In this document: positions 1-8,591 of the stretch, in pieces
Layout: every line of letters begins with the position of its first letter
Position numbering within the stretch: position 1 is the first letter of the stretch
Assembly (NCBI GenBank): GCA_900550645.1
Contig: URTA01000039.1
Coordinates: 1 to 23,710 of the forward strand
From: an uncultured Porphyromonadaceae bacterium
Lineage (GTDB): Bacteria; Bacteroidota; Bacteroidia; Bacteroidales; Muribaculaceae
DNA length: 23,710 bases
Reading direction: 5' to 3'
Position numbers and translations under genes: made by a program
Notes under the pieces: generated by a model
The model's database searches: none
The model's input: the letters and a program-made list of their open reading frames with translations, nothing else
Told to the model about the DNA's origin: nothing

Positions 1-54
1 AGACTGTAAATCTGCTGGTTTATACCTTCGGTGGTTCGAATCCATCTTCGCCCA
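1..54 (+). tRNA. tRNA-Tyr (GTA), 5' part missing
   Basis: Only the 3' part of the gene is in the window. The anticodon loop CTGTAAA is at 4-10 with anticodon GTA at 6-8. A long class II variable arm follows, then a T arm with GGTTCGAATCC, then the 3' acceptor strand TTCGCCC (47-53) and discriminator A54. The long variable arm together with GTA identifies tRNA-Tyr. CCA is not encoded. It is the first of a Tyr-Gly-Thr cluster upstream of tuf, an arrangement also known from other bacteria. Confidence 0.93.
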
Positions 55-62
55 CACTTCAT

Positions 63-135
63 GCGGAAGTAGCTCAGTTGGTAGAGCATTAGCCTTCCAA
101 GCTAAGGGTCGCGAGTTCGAACCTCGTCTTCCGCT
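63..135 (+). tRNA. tRNA-Gly (TCC)
   Basis: A complete cloverleaf can be drawn. The acceptor strands GCGGAAG (63-69) and CTTCCGC (128-134) pair fully. The anticodon loop CTTCCAA is at 94-100 with TCC at 96-98, and the T arm contains GAGTTCGAACCTC. The discriminator is T135 and CCA is not encoded. It lies 8 nt after tRNA-Tyr and is probably part of the same transcript. Confidence 0.96.
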
Positions 136-149
136 CGAAAAGCGAACAT

Positions 150-224
<75 letters not shown>

Positions 225-225
225 A

Positions 226-247
226 GGCTTCCCCGAAAGAGGAAGCC
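226..247 (+). other. Hairpin between tRNA-Thr and tuf
   Basis: GGCTTCC (226-232) and GGAAGCC (241-247) form a 7-bp stem with an 8-nt loop. No T-run follows, so this is more likely an RNA-processing or spacer hairpin than a terminator. It starts 2 nt after the tRNA-Thr CCA and ends about 42 nt before the tuf start codon. Confidence 0.55.
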
Positions 248-289
248 GTTCCCAACGGAAATCATTTAAACAATAACAATAGCAAAATT

Positions 290-1477
290 ATGGCTAAGGA
301 AAAATTCGAAAGAACCAAACCGCATGTTAACATCGGTACTATTGGTCACGTCGACCACGGCAAGACTACCTTGACCGCTGCTATCACCAAGGTGTTGGCA
401 GAGAAGGGTCTTTCCGAGCTTCGTTCATTCGACTCTATCGACAACGCTCCCGAGGAGAAAGAGCGTGGTATTACTATCAATACTGCACACGTTGAATACC
501 AGACAGCAACCCGCCACTACGCACACGTAGACTGCCCGGGACACGCCGACTATGTGAAGAACATGGTAACTGGTGCTGCCCAGATGGACGGTGCTATCAT
601 CGTTGTTGCTGCTACCGACGGCCCGATGCCCCAGACTCGTGAGCACATCCTGCTCGCCCGTCAGGTGAACGTTCCCCGTCTGGTCGTTTTCATGAACAAG
701 TGCGACATGGTTGACGACGAGGAGATGCTCGAACTCGTTGAGATGGATATGCGTGACCTCCTGTCACAGTACGACTATGATGGCGACAACACTCCCATCA
801 TCCGTGGTTCTGCTCTCGGCGCCCTCAACGGCGAGCCCCAGTGGGTTGAGAAGGTTATGGAACTCATGGACGCTGTTGACACATGGATTCCGCTGCCTCC
901 GCGTGACGTTGACAAACCCTTCCTTATGCCGGTTGAGGACGTGTTCTCAATCACAGGTCGTGGTACTGTTGCTACCGGTCGTATCGAGGCTGGTCGCGTG
1001 AAAGTCGGCGACGAAGTTCAGATTCTCGGTCTCGGTGCTGACAAGAAGTCTGTCGTTACCGGTGTTGAGATGTTCCGCAAGATCCTCGATGAGGGTGAGG
1101 CTGGCGATAATGTAGGTCTGCTCCTCCGTGGTATCGACAAGAACGAAATCAAGCGTGGTATGGTAATCTGCCACCCGGGTCAGGTGAAGCCTCACGACCA
1201 CTTCAAGGCTCAGGTCTACATCCTGAAGAAGGAAGAAGGCGGCCGCCACACTCCGTTCCACAACAACTATCGTCCCCAGTTCTACATCCGTACACTTGAC
1301 GTGACAGGTGAGATCAAGCTCCCCGAGGGTGTAGAGATGGTAATGCCTGGTGACAACGTTGAAATCGACGTGCGCCTGATTACTCCGGTTGCTTGCGATA
1401 CCGGTCTCCGTTTCGCAATCCGCGAGGGTGGACGTACTGTAGGTTCTGGCCAGATCACCGCCGTTTACGACGATTGA
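290..1477 (+). CDS. tuf: Elongation factor Tu
   Basis: This is the GTPase that delivers aminoacyl-tRNA to the ribosomal A site in the cytoplasm. The 395-aa length matches the family. The P-loop GHVDHGKT is at about residues 19-26, the DCPGH switch II motif at about 81-85, and the NKCD guanine-specificity motif at about 136-139. Beta-barrel domains 2 and 3 follow. The start is the ATG at 290, preceded by an A-rich leader without a Shine-Dalgarno sequence, as is usual in Bacteroidetes. It sits between tRNA-Thr and tRNA-Trp at the head of the secE-nusG-rpl-rpoBC block. Nothing suggests truncation. Confidence 0.99.
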   Translation: MAKEKFERTKPHVNIGTIGHVDHGKTTLTAAITKVLAEKGLSELRSFDSIDNAPEEKERGITINTAHVEYQTATRHYAHVDCPGHADYVKNMVTGAAQMDGAIIVVAATDGPMPQTREHILLARQVNVPRLVVFMNKCDMVDDEEMLELVEMDMRDLLSQYDYDGDNTPIIRGSALGALNGEPQWVEKVMELMDAVDTWIPLPPRDVDKPFLMPVEDVFSITGRGTVATGRIEAGRVKVGDEVQILGLGADKKSVVTGVEMFRKILDEGEAGDNVGLLLRGIDKNEIKRGMVICHPGQVKPHDHFKAQVYILKKEEGGRHTPFHNNYRPQFYIRTLDVTGEIKLPEGVEMVMPGDNVEIDVRLITPVACDTGLRFAIREGGRTVGSGQITAVYDD

Positions 1478-1501
1478 TAAATTGAATTGAACCAAACACA
1501 A

Positions 1502-1533
1502 GGGGCTTCTCCCTTCCCGAAGAGGGAAGCCCC
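1502..1533 (+). other. Hairpin between tuf and tRNA-Trp
   Basis: The arms 1502-1515 and 1520-1533 can form a 14-bp stem with one G-U pair and one C/A mismatch, closed by a CCCG loop. It starts 24 nt after the tuf stop codon and ends 8 nt before tRNA-Trp. The downstream bases (CTGATAT) hold no T-run, so full rho-independent termination is doubtful. A transcript-end or processing role before tRNA-Trp is possible. Confidence 0.55.
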
Positions 1534-1540
1534 CTGATAT

Positions 1541-1613
1541 ACGGGAATAGCTCAGTCGGTAGAGCACTGGTCTCCAAAACCAGGTGTCGGGAGTTCGAGC
1601 CTCTCTTCCCGTG
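1541..1613 (+). tRNA. tRNA-Trp (CCA)
   Basis: The acceptor strands ACGGGAA (1541-1547) and TTCCCGT (1606-1612) pair fully, with discriminator G1613. The anticodon loop CTCCAAA is at 1572-1578 with anticodon CCA at 1574-1576. The T arm has the GAGTTCGAGCCTC pattern. No CCA tail is encoded. The gene lies 15 nt upstream of secE, and a tRNA-Trp immediately before secE is a common arrangement. Confidence 0.97.
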
Positions 1614-1628
1614 CAAATAAGACAAGCA

Positions 1629-1820
1629 ATGAAATTAATCAAAGACATAAAGGAATCTTATAACGAACTCGTGTATAAGGTTTCTTGGCCGACTCAGAAA
1701 CAACTTGTCAACAGTTCAGTGCTGGTGTTGATTGCTTCCATCATCATCGCTTTGTTCATTATGGCTGTTGACAAGGTGTTCAGCTCCTTAATGGAACTCA
1801 TTTACAGCATCAGTTTCTAA
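1629..1820 (+). CDS. secE: Preprotein translocase subunit SecE
   Basis: This is a small inner-membrane subunit that clamps SecY in the Sec translocon. The 63-aa protein has the minimal one-helix form: an amphipathic N-terminus with the conserved VSWPTQKQL signature (about residues 18-26), then one transmembrane segment at about residues 30-50. The ATG at 1629 was chosen. An in-frame start at 1584 lies inside tRNA-Trp and would add residues with no family counterpart. It is followed by nusG after 19 nt, the usual secE-nusG pairing. Confidence 0.97.
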   Translation: MKLIKDIKESYNELVYKVSWPTQKQLVNSSVLVLIASIIIALFIMAVDKVFSSLMELIYSISF

Positions 1821-1839
1821 CCGAAAAAAGTAGATATCG

Positions 1840-2391
1840 ATGGCAGAGGGAAACAAGCAATGGTACGTTCTGCGTGCCATTTCGGGAAAGGAAGCAAAAG
1901 TCAAGGAAGTGCTTGACGCTGCAATCAAGAACACCGATCTCGGTAAGTATGTCTCACAAGTATTGATACCTACAGAACCGGTTTACGTCCAGCGCAATGG
2001 CAAGAAGGTGCTTAAGGAACGTACTCTCTATTCTGGCTACGTCTTCATCGAGGCGCAACTGACAGGAGAGGTAATCTACGAACTCCGGAACACCACGAAT
2101 GTCATTGACTTTTTGCGCGGGCGTGCCAAGAATGCCGAGCCTGAAGCGCTTCGCGAGAGTGAGGTGAAGAAGATGCTCGGCGCGGCAGATGCCATAGCTC
2201 AGGGTTCTGAGCTGGCAGACATGGACTTCATCGTCGGAGAATCTGTGACCGTGGCCGTCGGCGCGTTCAAGGGTTTCCAAGGTGTAGTGCGTGACGTGAA
2301 CAGAGACCGCAAGAAGCTGAAGGTTGAGGTCAAGATATTTGGTAGACCTGTAGACCTGGAGTTGGAAAATTCCCAAGTGGAAAGAGAATGA
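1840..2391 (+). CDS. nusG: Transcription termination/antitermination factor NusG
   Basis: NusG binds RNA polymerase and links it to Rho or to ribosomes. The 183-aa product has an N-terminal NGN domain beginning with QWYVLRAISGKE at about residues 7-18, including the GYVFIE core near residue 66. A C-terminal KOW domain lies at about residues 130-180 and includes the VTVAVGAFKGFQGVV motif. The length is normal for the family. It lies between secE and rplK and is probably co-transcribed with both. Confidence 0.98.
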   Translation: MAEGNKQWYVLRAISGKEAKVKEVLDAAIKNTDLGKYVSQVLIPTEPVYVQRNGKKVLKERTLYSGYVFIEAQLTGEVIYELRNTTNVIDFLRGRAKNAEPEALRESEVKKMLGAADAIAQGSELADMDFIVGESVTVAVGAFKGFQGVVRDVNRDRKKLKVEVKIFGRPVDLELENSQVERE

Positions 2392-2447
2392 GCATGATGT
2401 TACGCATGTTCAGGCTCGCAGACTAAACAACATTAAATTCAAGAACA

Positions 2448-2891
2448 ATGGCAAAAGAAATTGCTGGACAGATCAAATTGCAGATCAAGGGCGGAGCAGC
2501 CAATCCTTCGCCGCCAGTAGGACCCGCACTGGGTTCTAAGGGTATCAACATCATGGAATTTTGCAAGCAATTCAATGCCCGCACCCAGGATAAGGCCGGC
2601 AAGGTACTTCCGGTCATCATCAGCTACTACACGGACAAGTCTTTTGACTTCATTGTCAAGACTCCGCCAGTGGCTATCCAGCTGAAAGAGGTTGCCAAGG
2701 TAAAGAGCGGTTCAGCGCAGCCGAACCGTACCAAGGTGGCCGAGATAACCTGGGATCAGGTACGGACTATTGCTGAAGACAAGATGCCGGATTTGAACTG
2801 TTTTACCGTTGAGTCGGCGATGCGCATGGTCGCCGGTACAGCCAGAAGCATGGGTATCACTGTAAAAGGGGCATTCCCTGAATCAAACTAA
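2448..2891 (+). CDS. rplK: 50S ribosomal protein L11
   Basis: L11 binds 23S rRNA at the GTPase-associated centre. The 147-aa protein has the typical N-terminal domain with the PSPPVGPALGSKGINIMEFCK stretch (about residues 21-41) and a C-terminal rRNA-binding domain ending in ARSMGITVKG. The 56-nt gap after nusG may hold part of an rplKA leader, but no specific structure was resolved. It is followed by rplA after 14 nt, the usual L11-L1 pair. Confidence 0.98.
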   Translation: MAKEIAGQIKLQIKGGAANPSPPVGPALGSKGINIMEFCKQFNARTQDKAGKVLPVIISYYTDKSFDFIVKTPPVAIQLKEVAKVKSGSAQPNRTKVAEITWDQVRTIAEDKMPDLNCFTVESAMRMVAGTARSMGITVKGAFPESN

Positions 2892-2905
2892 TAATCTTCA
2901 TTAAA

Positions 2906-3601
2906 ATGGGAAAACTGACAAAAAATCAGAAGTTGGCTTTGTCGAAGATTGAACCTGGGAAAGCTTACACACTGGCAGAGGCTGCTGACAAGGTGAAGGA
3001 AATCACCTACACCAAGTTTGATGCTTCTCTGGACATCGATGTTCGCTTGGGCGTAGATCCGCGCAAGGCCAACCAGATGGTACGTGGCGTCGTTTCGCTG
3101 CCCCATGGTACAGGCAAGCAGGTACGAGTTCTCGTATTGTGCAACTCTGATGCAGAGGCTGCTGCCAAGGAGGCCGGTGCTGACTATGTCGGCCTGGACG
3201 AGTACATCGCCAAGATCAAAGGCGGCTGGACTGACGTGGATGTCATCATCACTCAGCCGGCTATCATGGGCAAAATCGGTCCTCTGGGTCGTATCCTCGG
3301 CCCTCGCGGCCTGATGCCTAACCCCAAGAGCGGTACTGTGACTATGGATGTCGCAAAGGCTGTCAAGGAGGTTAAGCAGGGTAAGATTGACTTCAAGGTA
3401 GACAAGACCGGTATCGTGCACGCTTCAATCGGCAAGGTATCATTCTCTGTTGACCAGATGCGTGACAACGCTCGTGAGTTCATCAACACCCTCATCAAGC
3501 TGAAACCGGCTACTGCGAAGGGTACATATATCAAGAGCATTTATCTTTCATCGACCATGAGCCCTGGCGTGAAGGTCGATACAAAGTCGATTGCTGATTA
3601 A
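2906..3601 (+). CDS. rplA: 50S ribosomal protein L1
   Basis: L1 forms the mobile L1 stalk of the large subunit, and in several bacteria it represses its own operon. The 231-aa length is standard. The family signature around residues 128-150 is visible (GPLGRILGPRGLMPNPKSGT), and the protein starts with MGKLTKNQKLAL. It lies between rplK and rplJ. The gap to rplJ is only 24 nt. Confidence 0.98.
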   Translation: MGKLTKNQKLALSKIEPGKAYTLAEAADKVKEITYTKFDASLDIDVRLGVDPRKANQMVRGVVSLPHGTGKQVRVLVLCNSDAEAAAKEAGADYVGLDEYIAKIKGGWTDVDVIITQPAIMGKIGPLGRILGPRGLMPNPKSGTVTMDVAKAVKEVKQGKIDFKVDKTGIVHASIGKVSFSVDQMRDNAREFINTLIKLKPATAKGTYIKSIYLSSTMSPGVKVDTKSIAD

Positions 3602-3625
3602 TCTCATCATTAAACAGACAGAAAC

Positions 3626-4144
3626 ATGAAAAAGGAAGATAAAGCTTTAGTAATCGAGAAAATCAGCAAGACACTGGCTGAATACAGCTGTGTTTACCTG
3701 ACCCAGACCGCCGGTCTGAATGCTGAGAAGACAAGCGAACTGCGTCGCGCATGCTTCAAGGGTGACGTCAAGATGCTGTGTGTGAAGAACACATTGCTCA
3801 AGAAGGCTTTCGAGGCAAGCGGGACAGACTACTCTGGTCTCTATGATGTTCTCCATGGCGAGACTACACTGTTGCTTAGCAACACTGGCAACGCTCCCGC
3901 CAAGCTCATCAAGGATTTCCGCAAGAAGGATGAGACACTACCTGCGCTGAAAGGTGCATACGTGGAAGAGACCGTATATCTTGGCGAGGATCAGTTGGAG
4001 ACCCTCGCGCACATCAAGAGCAAGAACGAGCTTATCGCAGATGTTGTGGCACTGCTGCAGTCACCGGCGAAGACCGTCATCAGCGCACTCCAGTCCGGCG
4101 CCAATACGCTGCACGGTGTGCTTGAAACCCTCTCCAACAAATAA
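3626..4144 (+). CDS. rplJ: 50S ribosomal protein L10
   Basis: L10 anchors L7/L12 dimers on the ribosomal stalk. The 172-aa protein has the usual N-terminal rRNA-binding domain (MKKEDKALVIEKISKTL, then the VKNTLLKKA motif near residues 53-61) and a C-terminal helix that carries L7/L12. It is followed by rplL after 39 nt, the universal L10-L7/L12 order. Confidence 0.98.
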   Translation: MKKEDKALVIEKISKTLAEYSCVYLTQTAGLNAEKTSELRRACFKGDVKMLCVKNTLLKKAFEASGTDYSGLYDVLHGETTLLLSNTGNAPAKLIKDFRKKDETLPALKGAYVEETVYLGEDQLETLAHIKSKNELIADVVALLQSPAKTVISALQSGANTLHGVLETLSNK

Positions 4145-4183
4145 AACAATCACAGTAAAAAATAATAAAAACAGAATACAACA

Positions 4184-4558
4184 ATGGCAGATTTGAAAGC
4201 ATTTGCAGAACAACTGGTGAACCTGACCGTAAAGGAAGTAAACGAACTGGCTCAGATCCTGAAGGACGAGTACGGCATCGAGCCCGCAGCTGCAGCAGTA
4301 GCAGTGGCAGCCGGTCCCGCCGCAGGTGGTGAAGCAGCAGAGGAAAAGAGCAGCTTCGACGTAGTGCTGAAAGCAGCAGGCGCAAGCAAGCTCGCAGTCG
4401 TGAAGCTCGTCAAGGAGCTCACCGGTCTCGGTCTGAAAGAAGCTAAGGAATTGGTTGACAATGCACCCAGCAATGTGAAAGAAGGTCTTCCCAAGGCAGA
4501 AGCAGAGGGTCTGAAGAAGCAGTTGGAAGAAGCTGGCGCAGAAGTTGAACTCAAATAA
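4184..4558 (+). CDS. rplL: 50S ribosomal protein L7/L12
   Basis: This acidic stalk protein recruits translation factors. The 124-aa protein has an N-terminal dimerisation domain, an Ala-rich hinge at about residues 36-50, and a C-terminal domain with the FDVVLKAAGASKLAVVK and GLGLKEAKELVDNAP segments. The length fits the family. The gene ends 22 nt before a strong hairpin, which separates the ribosomal part of the operon from rpoBC. Confidence 0.98.
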   Translation: MADLKAFAEQLVNLTVKEVNELAQILKDEYGIEPAAAAVAVAAGPAAGGEAAEEKSSFDVVLKAAGASKLAVVKLVKELTGLGLKEAKELVDNAPSNVKEGLPKAEAEGLKKQLEEAGAEVELK

Positions 4559-4580
4559 TACAACTTCCTGTCGGAACATA

Positions 4581-4627
4581 GGTTAAGAACCGCTGAACCA
4601 GTGTGTTCTTAACCTTTTTTATCTTTT
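4581..4627 (+). terminator. Terminator/attenuator between rplL and rpoB
   Basis: A perfect 10-bp stem, GGTTAAGAAC (4581-4590) with GTTCTTAACC (4605-4614), encloses a 14-nt loop and is followed by six T residues and a second T-rich stretch (ATCTTTT). This fits a rho-independent terminator. Because rpoB has no convincing promoter of its own in the following 118 nt, it probably acts as a partial terminator, analogous to the known rplL-rpoB attenuator of E. coli. Confidence 0.85.
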
Positions 4628-4745
4628 ACAACGCCGGCAGTGTGCGCCTTGTTCGCGGCTCACCTGTCAGGCGTAATTCACCCCCTCTCCTTGCTCTCGC
4701 CTCACCTACAGCTTGAAAAAGCGCAATCAACCAAAATCTACCCCA

Positions 4746-7700
4746 ATGTCAGTCATCAAAAACGATAAACCACGTGTAAATTTTGGCACCATGAAGAATC
4801 CGCTCCCTTTTCCGGATTTCCTCGAGGTGCAACTAAAGTCGTTCCGTGATTTTCTCCAGCTGGACACCTCGCCGGAGCATCGCAAAAACCAGGGTCTTTA
4901 CAAGGTATTTGCCGAAAATTTCCCCATTGCTGACACCCGAAACAATTTCGTGCTGGAATTTCTGGACTATTTTATAGATCCGCCGCGTTACAGCATTGAG
5001 GAATGTCTCGAGCGTGGTCTCACGTACAGCGTGCCGTTGAAGGCGAAACTGAAACTGTACTGCACCGACCCGGAGCATGAGGATTTTGATACCAGCGTTC
5101 AGAACGTGTACCTTGGACAGATACCCTACATGACAGAACAGGGTACGTTCATCATCAACGGTGCGGAGCGTGTCATCGTTTCTCAACTGCACCGCAGCCC
5201 TGGCGTATTTTTCGGCCAGAGCATCCACGCTAACGGTACTAAGTTGTATTCTGCTCGTATCATACCGTTCCGTGGCTCTTGGATTGAGTTCGCTACTGAC
5301 ATCAACAATGTCATGTATGCCTATATCGACCGCAAGAAGAAGTTGCCCGTTACCACGCTGTTGCGAGCTATCGGACTGGAGTCGGACAAGGACATTCTGG
5401 AAATATTCGACCTTGCAGATGAAATCAAGGTTAACAAGACAAATCTCAAGAAGTCAATAGGCCGCAAGGTTGTTGGCCAAGTGCTTCATTCATGGGTACA
5501 GGACTTCGTCGATGAGGATACCGGCGAGGTTTCGTCACAGGAGCGCAATGAGGTTGTCCTGGATCGTGGCACTGTTCTTACGGAGGACAACATCAAGGTA
5601 ATTCTGGACAGCGGTGTGCAGACAATTCTGCTGGCTAAGGAGAATGTTAGTTCCACCGACAACGCGATTATTCTCAATACGCTTGCCAAGGACAGCACAT
5701 TTACCGAGCGTGAGGCTATTCAAGGCATTTACAGGCTTCTGCGCAATGCCGAGGCTCCGGACGATGCTTCTGCCCGCGAGGTCATCACTAACCTTTTCTT
5801 CTCAGAGAAGCGTTATGACCTGGGTGAGGTGGGGCGTTTCCGCATAAACAAGAAACTCGGACTTGACACGTCCATGGATGTCAGGGTGCTGACGCGCGAG
5901 GACATTGTCGAGATTATCAAATATCTGGTTGAGCTTATCAACGCGAAGTCTGAGGTCGATGACATTGACCACCTCAGCAACCGCCGTGTGCGTACAGTAG
6001 GCGAACAGCTCTACAACCAGTTCGGCATAGGCTTGGTGCGTATGGCTCGCACTATCCGCGAGCGCATGAATGTGCGCGACAACGAGGTGTTCAAGCCGGT
6101 TGACTTGATCAATGCCAAGACCATATCGTCTGTCATCAATACATATTTCGGCACAAACGCATTGTCGCAGTTCATGGACCAGACCAACCCTCTGGCTGAG
6201 ATGACGCACAAGCGCCGTATGTCTGCGCTTGGCCCTGGCGGCCTGTCGCGTGAGCGGGCCGGTTTCGAGGTGCGAGACGTACACTATACCCACTATGGCC
6301 GTCTGTGTCCTATCGAGACGCCTGAGGGCCCGAACATCGGTCTGATTTCGTCTCTTTGCGTATATGCGAAAATCAACAACCTCGGCTTCATTGAGACACC
6401 GTACCGCCGCGTTGCTAACGGCAAGGTGAACCTGAACAACGACGAGGTGGTTTACATGACCGCTGAGGTGGAGGAGGGCAATATCATCGCCCAGGCCAAT
6501 GCTCCGCTTAACGATGACGGCACATTCCTCAATCCTAAGGTAAAGGCTCGTCTGGAGGCTGATTTCCCTGTCGTCACTCCTCAGGAGGTGCAGCTCATGG
6601 ATGTAGCTCCTATCCAGATAGCTTCTATTGCGGCATCGCTCATACCGTTCCTCGAGCATGACGACGCTAACCGTGCGTTGATGGGTTCTAACATGATGCG
6701 TCAGGCGGTTCCCCTGCTGCGCAGCGAGGCTCCGATAGTCGGCACAGGCATTGAGGGCCAGCTCATCAAGGATTCGCGCACGCAGATCATGGCTGAAGGC
6801 GCGGGCGTGATAGAGTTCGTAGACGCACGCATGATCCGTATACGCTATGACCGCACCGAGGACGAGGAGTTTGTTTCCTTCGTTTCCCCGGTCAAGGAGT
6901 ACCACCTGCCGAAGTTCCGCCGTACCAACCAGGGTACTACCATCGACCTGCGACCGATATGCTATGTCGGCCAGCGTGTCGAGAAGGGCGACATATTGAC
7001 GGAGGGCTATTCCACTGAGAATGGCGAGCTTGCTCTTGGCCGCAACCTGAAAGTGGCGTTCATGCCGTGGAAGGGTTACAACTATGAGGATGCCATTGTG
7101 CTGAACGAGCGCATGGTGCGCGAGGATATACTGACCTCCGTACATGTGGACGAGTACCCGCTTGAGGTGCGCGAGACCAAGCGCGGCATGGAGGAACTGA
7201 CTTCCGACATCCCTAATGTCAGCGAAGACGCAACCAAGGACCTGGACGAGCGAGGCATCATCCGTGTTGGCGCCCATGTAATCCCGGGCGATATCATGAT
7301 CGGCAAGATTACCCCGAAAGGGGAGAGTGACCCGACTCCGGAGGAGAAGCTGCTGCGTGCCATATTCGGCGAAAAGGCTGGCGATGTGAAGGACGCTTCG
7401 TTGAAGGCTTCGCCGTCGCTGAAGGGTGTTGTCATCGGCACAAACCTGTTCTCACGCGCCAACAAGGGCAAGACCAGCCGCAAGACATCGAATGCGATGC
7501 TTGAGCAGGTCGAGGAAGAATTTAAGGCTCGCCAGCGCGAAGTTCGCGATGTTCTCATTGAGAAGATGAACACGCTGACCAAGGGGCTTGTTTCGCGCGG
7601 CGTGAAGGATTTCCTCGGCATAGAGGTAGTGGAGCGCGGCACTCGTTTTGATGACGTGAATTTCGACAGCCTCGACTATGAGACAGTGATATTGAGCGAC

Positions 7701-8561
7701 TGGACTGATGATGCCCGCATCAACAAGATGATCACTCAGCTTGTGACTAACTATATGCGCAAGTCCAAGGAGATTGAGAGCGAGCTTCACCGTAAGAAGA
7801 ACGACATCACCAACGGTGACGACCTTCCCTCTGGCATCATGCAGATGGCCAAGGTAAGCATCGCCAAGAAGCGCAAGATCGGCGTAGGCGACAAGATGGC
7901 CGGCCGTCACGGCAACAAGGGTATCGTGTCGCGTGTTGTGCGTCAGGAGGATATGCCTTTCCTCGAGGACGGAACACCGGTTGACATCGTGCTCAACCCG
8001 CTGGGCGTGCCTTCGCGTATGAACCTCGGCCAGATATTCGAGACAGTACTTGGCTGGGCCGGCCGTGAGCTGGGAGAGAAGTTTGCCACCCCGATTTTCG
8101 ATGGTGCTACGCTTGACGATCTGAATGCATGGACCGACCGTGCCGGGCTGCCCCGCTATGGCAAGACCTACCTCTACGACGGTGGAACGGGAGACCGTTT
8201 TGACCAGCCGGCGACTGTGGGTGTAATCTATATGCTTAAGCTCGGCCACATGGTAGAGGACAAGATGCACGCCCGCAGCATTGGTCCGTACTCGCTCATC
8301 ACGCAGCAGCCGCTTGGCGGTAAGGCGCAGTTCGGCGGCCAGCGTTTCGGAGAGATGGAGGTGTGGGCGCTGGAGGCGTTCGGCGCATCTCACATCCTGC
8401 AGGAGATACTGACCATCAAGTCAGACGATGTGGTAGGCCGCAGCAAGGCATACGAGGCTATCGTCAAGGGCGAACCGATGCCTACCCCCGGCATCCCCGA
8501 GTCACTGAACGTGCTGCTGCATGAGCTGCGCGGCCTGGGACTGAGCATCACACTGGACTAA
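4746..8561 (+). CDS. rpoB: DNA-directed RNA polymerase subunit beta
   Basis: This is the second-largest subunit of the core RNA polymerase. The ATG at 4746 gives 1271 aa, close to Bacteroides RpoB as I know it, with an N-terminus running into VNFGTMKNPLPFPDFLEVQ. A TTG start at 4713 would add 11 residues and is judged unlikely. The rifampicin-pocket region (ALSQFMDQTNPLAEMTHKRR) begins at about residue 472. The key positions D, H and S look wild type, suggesting no classical rifampicin resistance change. The KIGVGDKMAGRHGNKG active-site segment lies near residue 1050. rpoC follows after 30 nt. Confidence 0.98.
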   Translation: MSVIKNDKPRVNFGTMKNPLPFPDFLEVQLKSFRDFLQLDTSPEHRKNQGLYKVFAENFPIADTRNNFVLEFLDYFIDPPRYSIEECLERGLTYSVPLKAKLKLYCTDPEHEDFDTSVQNVYLGQIPYMTEQGTFIINGAERVIVSQLHRSPGVFFGQSIHANGTKLYSARIIPFRGSWIEFATDINNVMYAYIDRKKKLPVTTLLRAIGLESDKDILEIFDLADEIKVNKTNLKKSIGRKVVGQVLHSWVQDFVDEDTGEVSSQERNEVVLDRGTVLTEDNIKVILDSGVQTILLAKENVSSTDNAIILNTLAKDSTFTEREAIQGIYRLLRNAEAPDDASAREVITNLFFSEKRYDLGEVGRFRINKKLGLDTSMDVRVLTREDIVEIIKYLVELINAKSEVDDIDHLSNRRVRTVGEQLYNQFGIGLVRMARTIRERMNVRDNEVFKPVDLINAKTISSVINTYFGTNALSQFMDQTNPLAEMTHKRRMSALGPGGLSRERAGFEVRDVHYTHYGRLCPIETPEGPNIGLISSLCVYAKINNLGFIETPYRRVANGKVNLNNDEVVYMTAEVEEGNIIAQANAPLNDDGTFLNPKVKARLEADFPVVTPQEVQLMDVAPIQIASIAASLIPFLEHDDANRALMGSNMMRQAVPLLRSEAPIVGTGIEGQLIKDSRTQIMAEGAGVIEFVDARMIRIRYDRTEDEEFVSFVSPVKEYHLPKFRRTNQGTTIDLRPICYVGQRVEKGDILTEGYSTENGELALGRNLKVAFMPWKGYNYEDAIVLNERMVREDILTSVHVDEYPLEVRETKRGMEELTSDIPNVSEDATKDLDERGIIRVGAHVIPGDIMIGKITPKGESDPTPEEKLLRAIFGEKAGDVKDASLKASPSLKGVVIGTNLFSRANKGKTSRKTSNAMLEQVEEEFKARQREVRDVLIEKMNTLTKGLVSRGVKDFLGIEVVERGTRFDDVNFDSLDYETVILSDWTDDARINKMITQLVTNYMRKSKEIESELHRKKNDITNGDDLPSGIMQMAKVSIAKKRKIGVGDKMAGRHGNKGIVSRVVRQEDMPFLEDGTPVDIVLNPLGVPSRMNLGQIFETVLGWAGRELGEKFATPIFDGATLDDLNAWTDRAGLPRYGKTYLYDGGTGDRFDQPATVGVIYMLKLGHMVEDKMHARSIGPYSLITQQPLGGKAQFGGQRFGEMEVWALEAFGASHILQEILTIKSDDVVGRSKAYEAIVKGEPMPTPGIPESLNVLLHELRGLGLSITLD

Positions 8562-8591
8562 TCAAAACGAAATTATAAGGAACTCATATAT

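Noticed and set aside
1584..1628. Longer SecE starting within tRNA-Trp
   Set aside because: The start overlaps the tRNA gene and the added residues do not match SecE.
4653..4679. Possible rpoB promoter (TTG, about 22 nt, TAATTCAC)
   Set aside because: The spacing is too long and the -7 element matches TAnnTTTG poorly, so I did not annotate it.
4713..4745. TTG start giving an 11-residue longer RpoB
   Set aside because: The ATG at 4746 gives the length and N-terminus usual for the phylum; the extension has no counterpart I know.
5802..7277. Long open frame of 491 codons on the minus strand inside rpoB
   Set aside because: It lies fully inside rpoB on the opposite strand, its protein has no recognisable domain and is rich in His, Arg and Leu, as expected for antisense of a biased coding gene.
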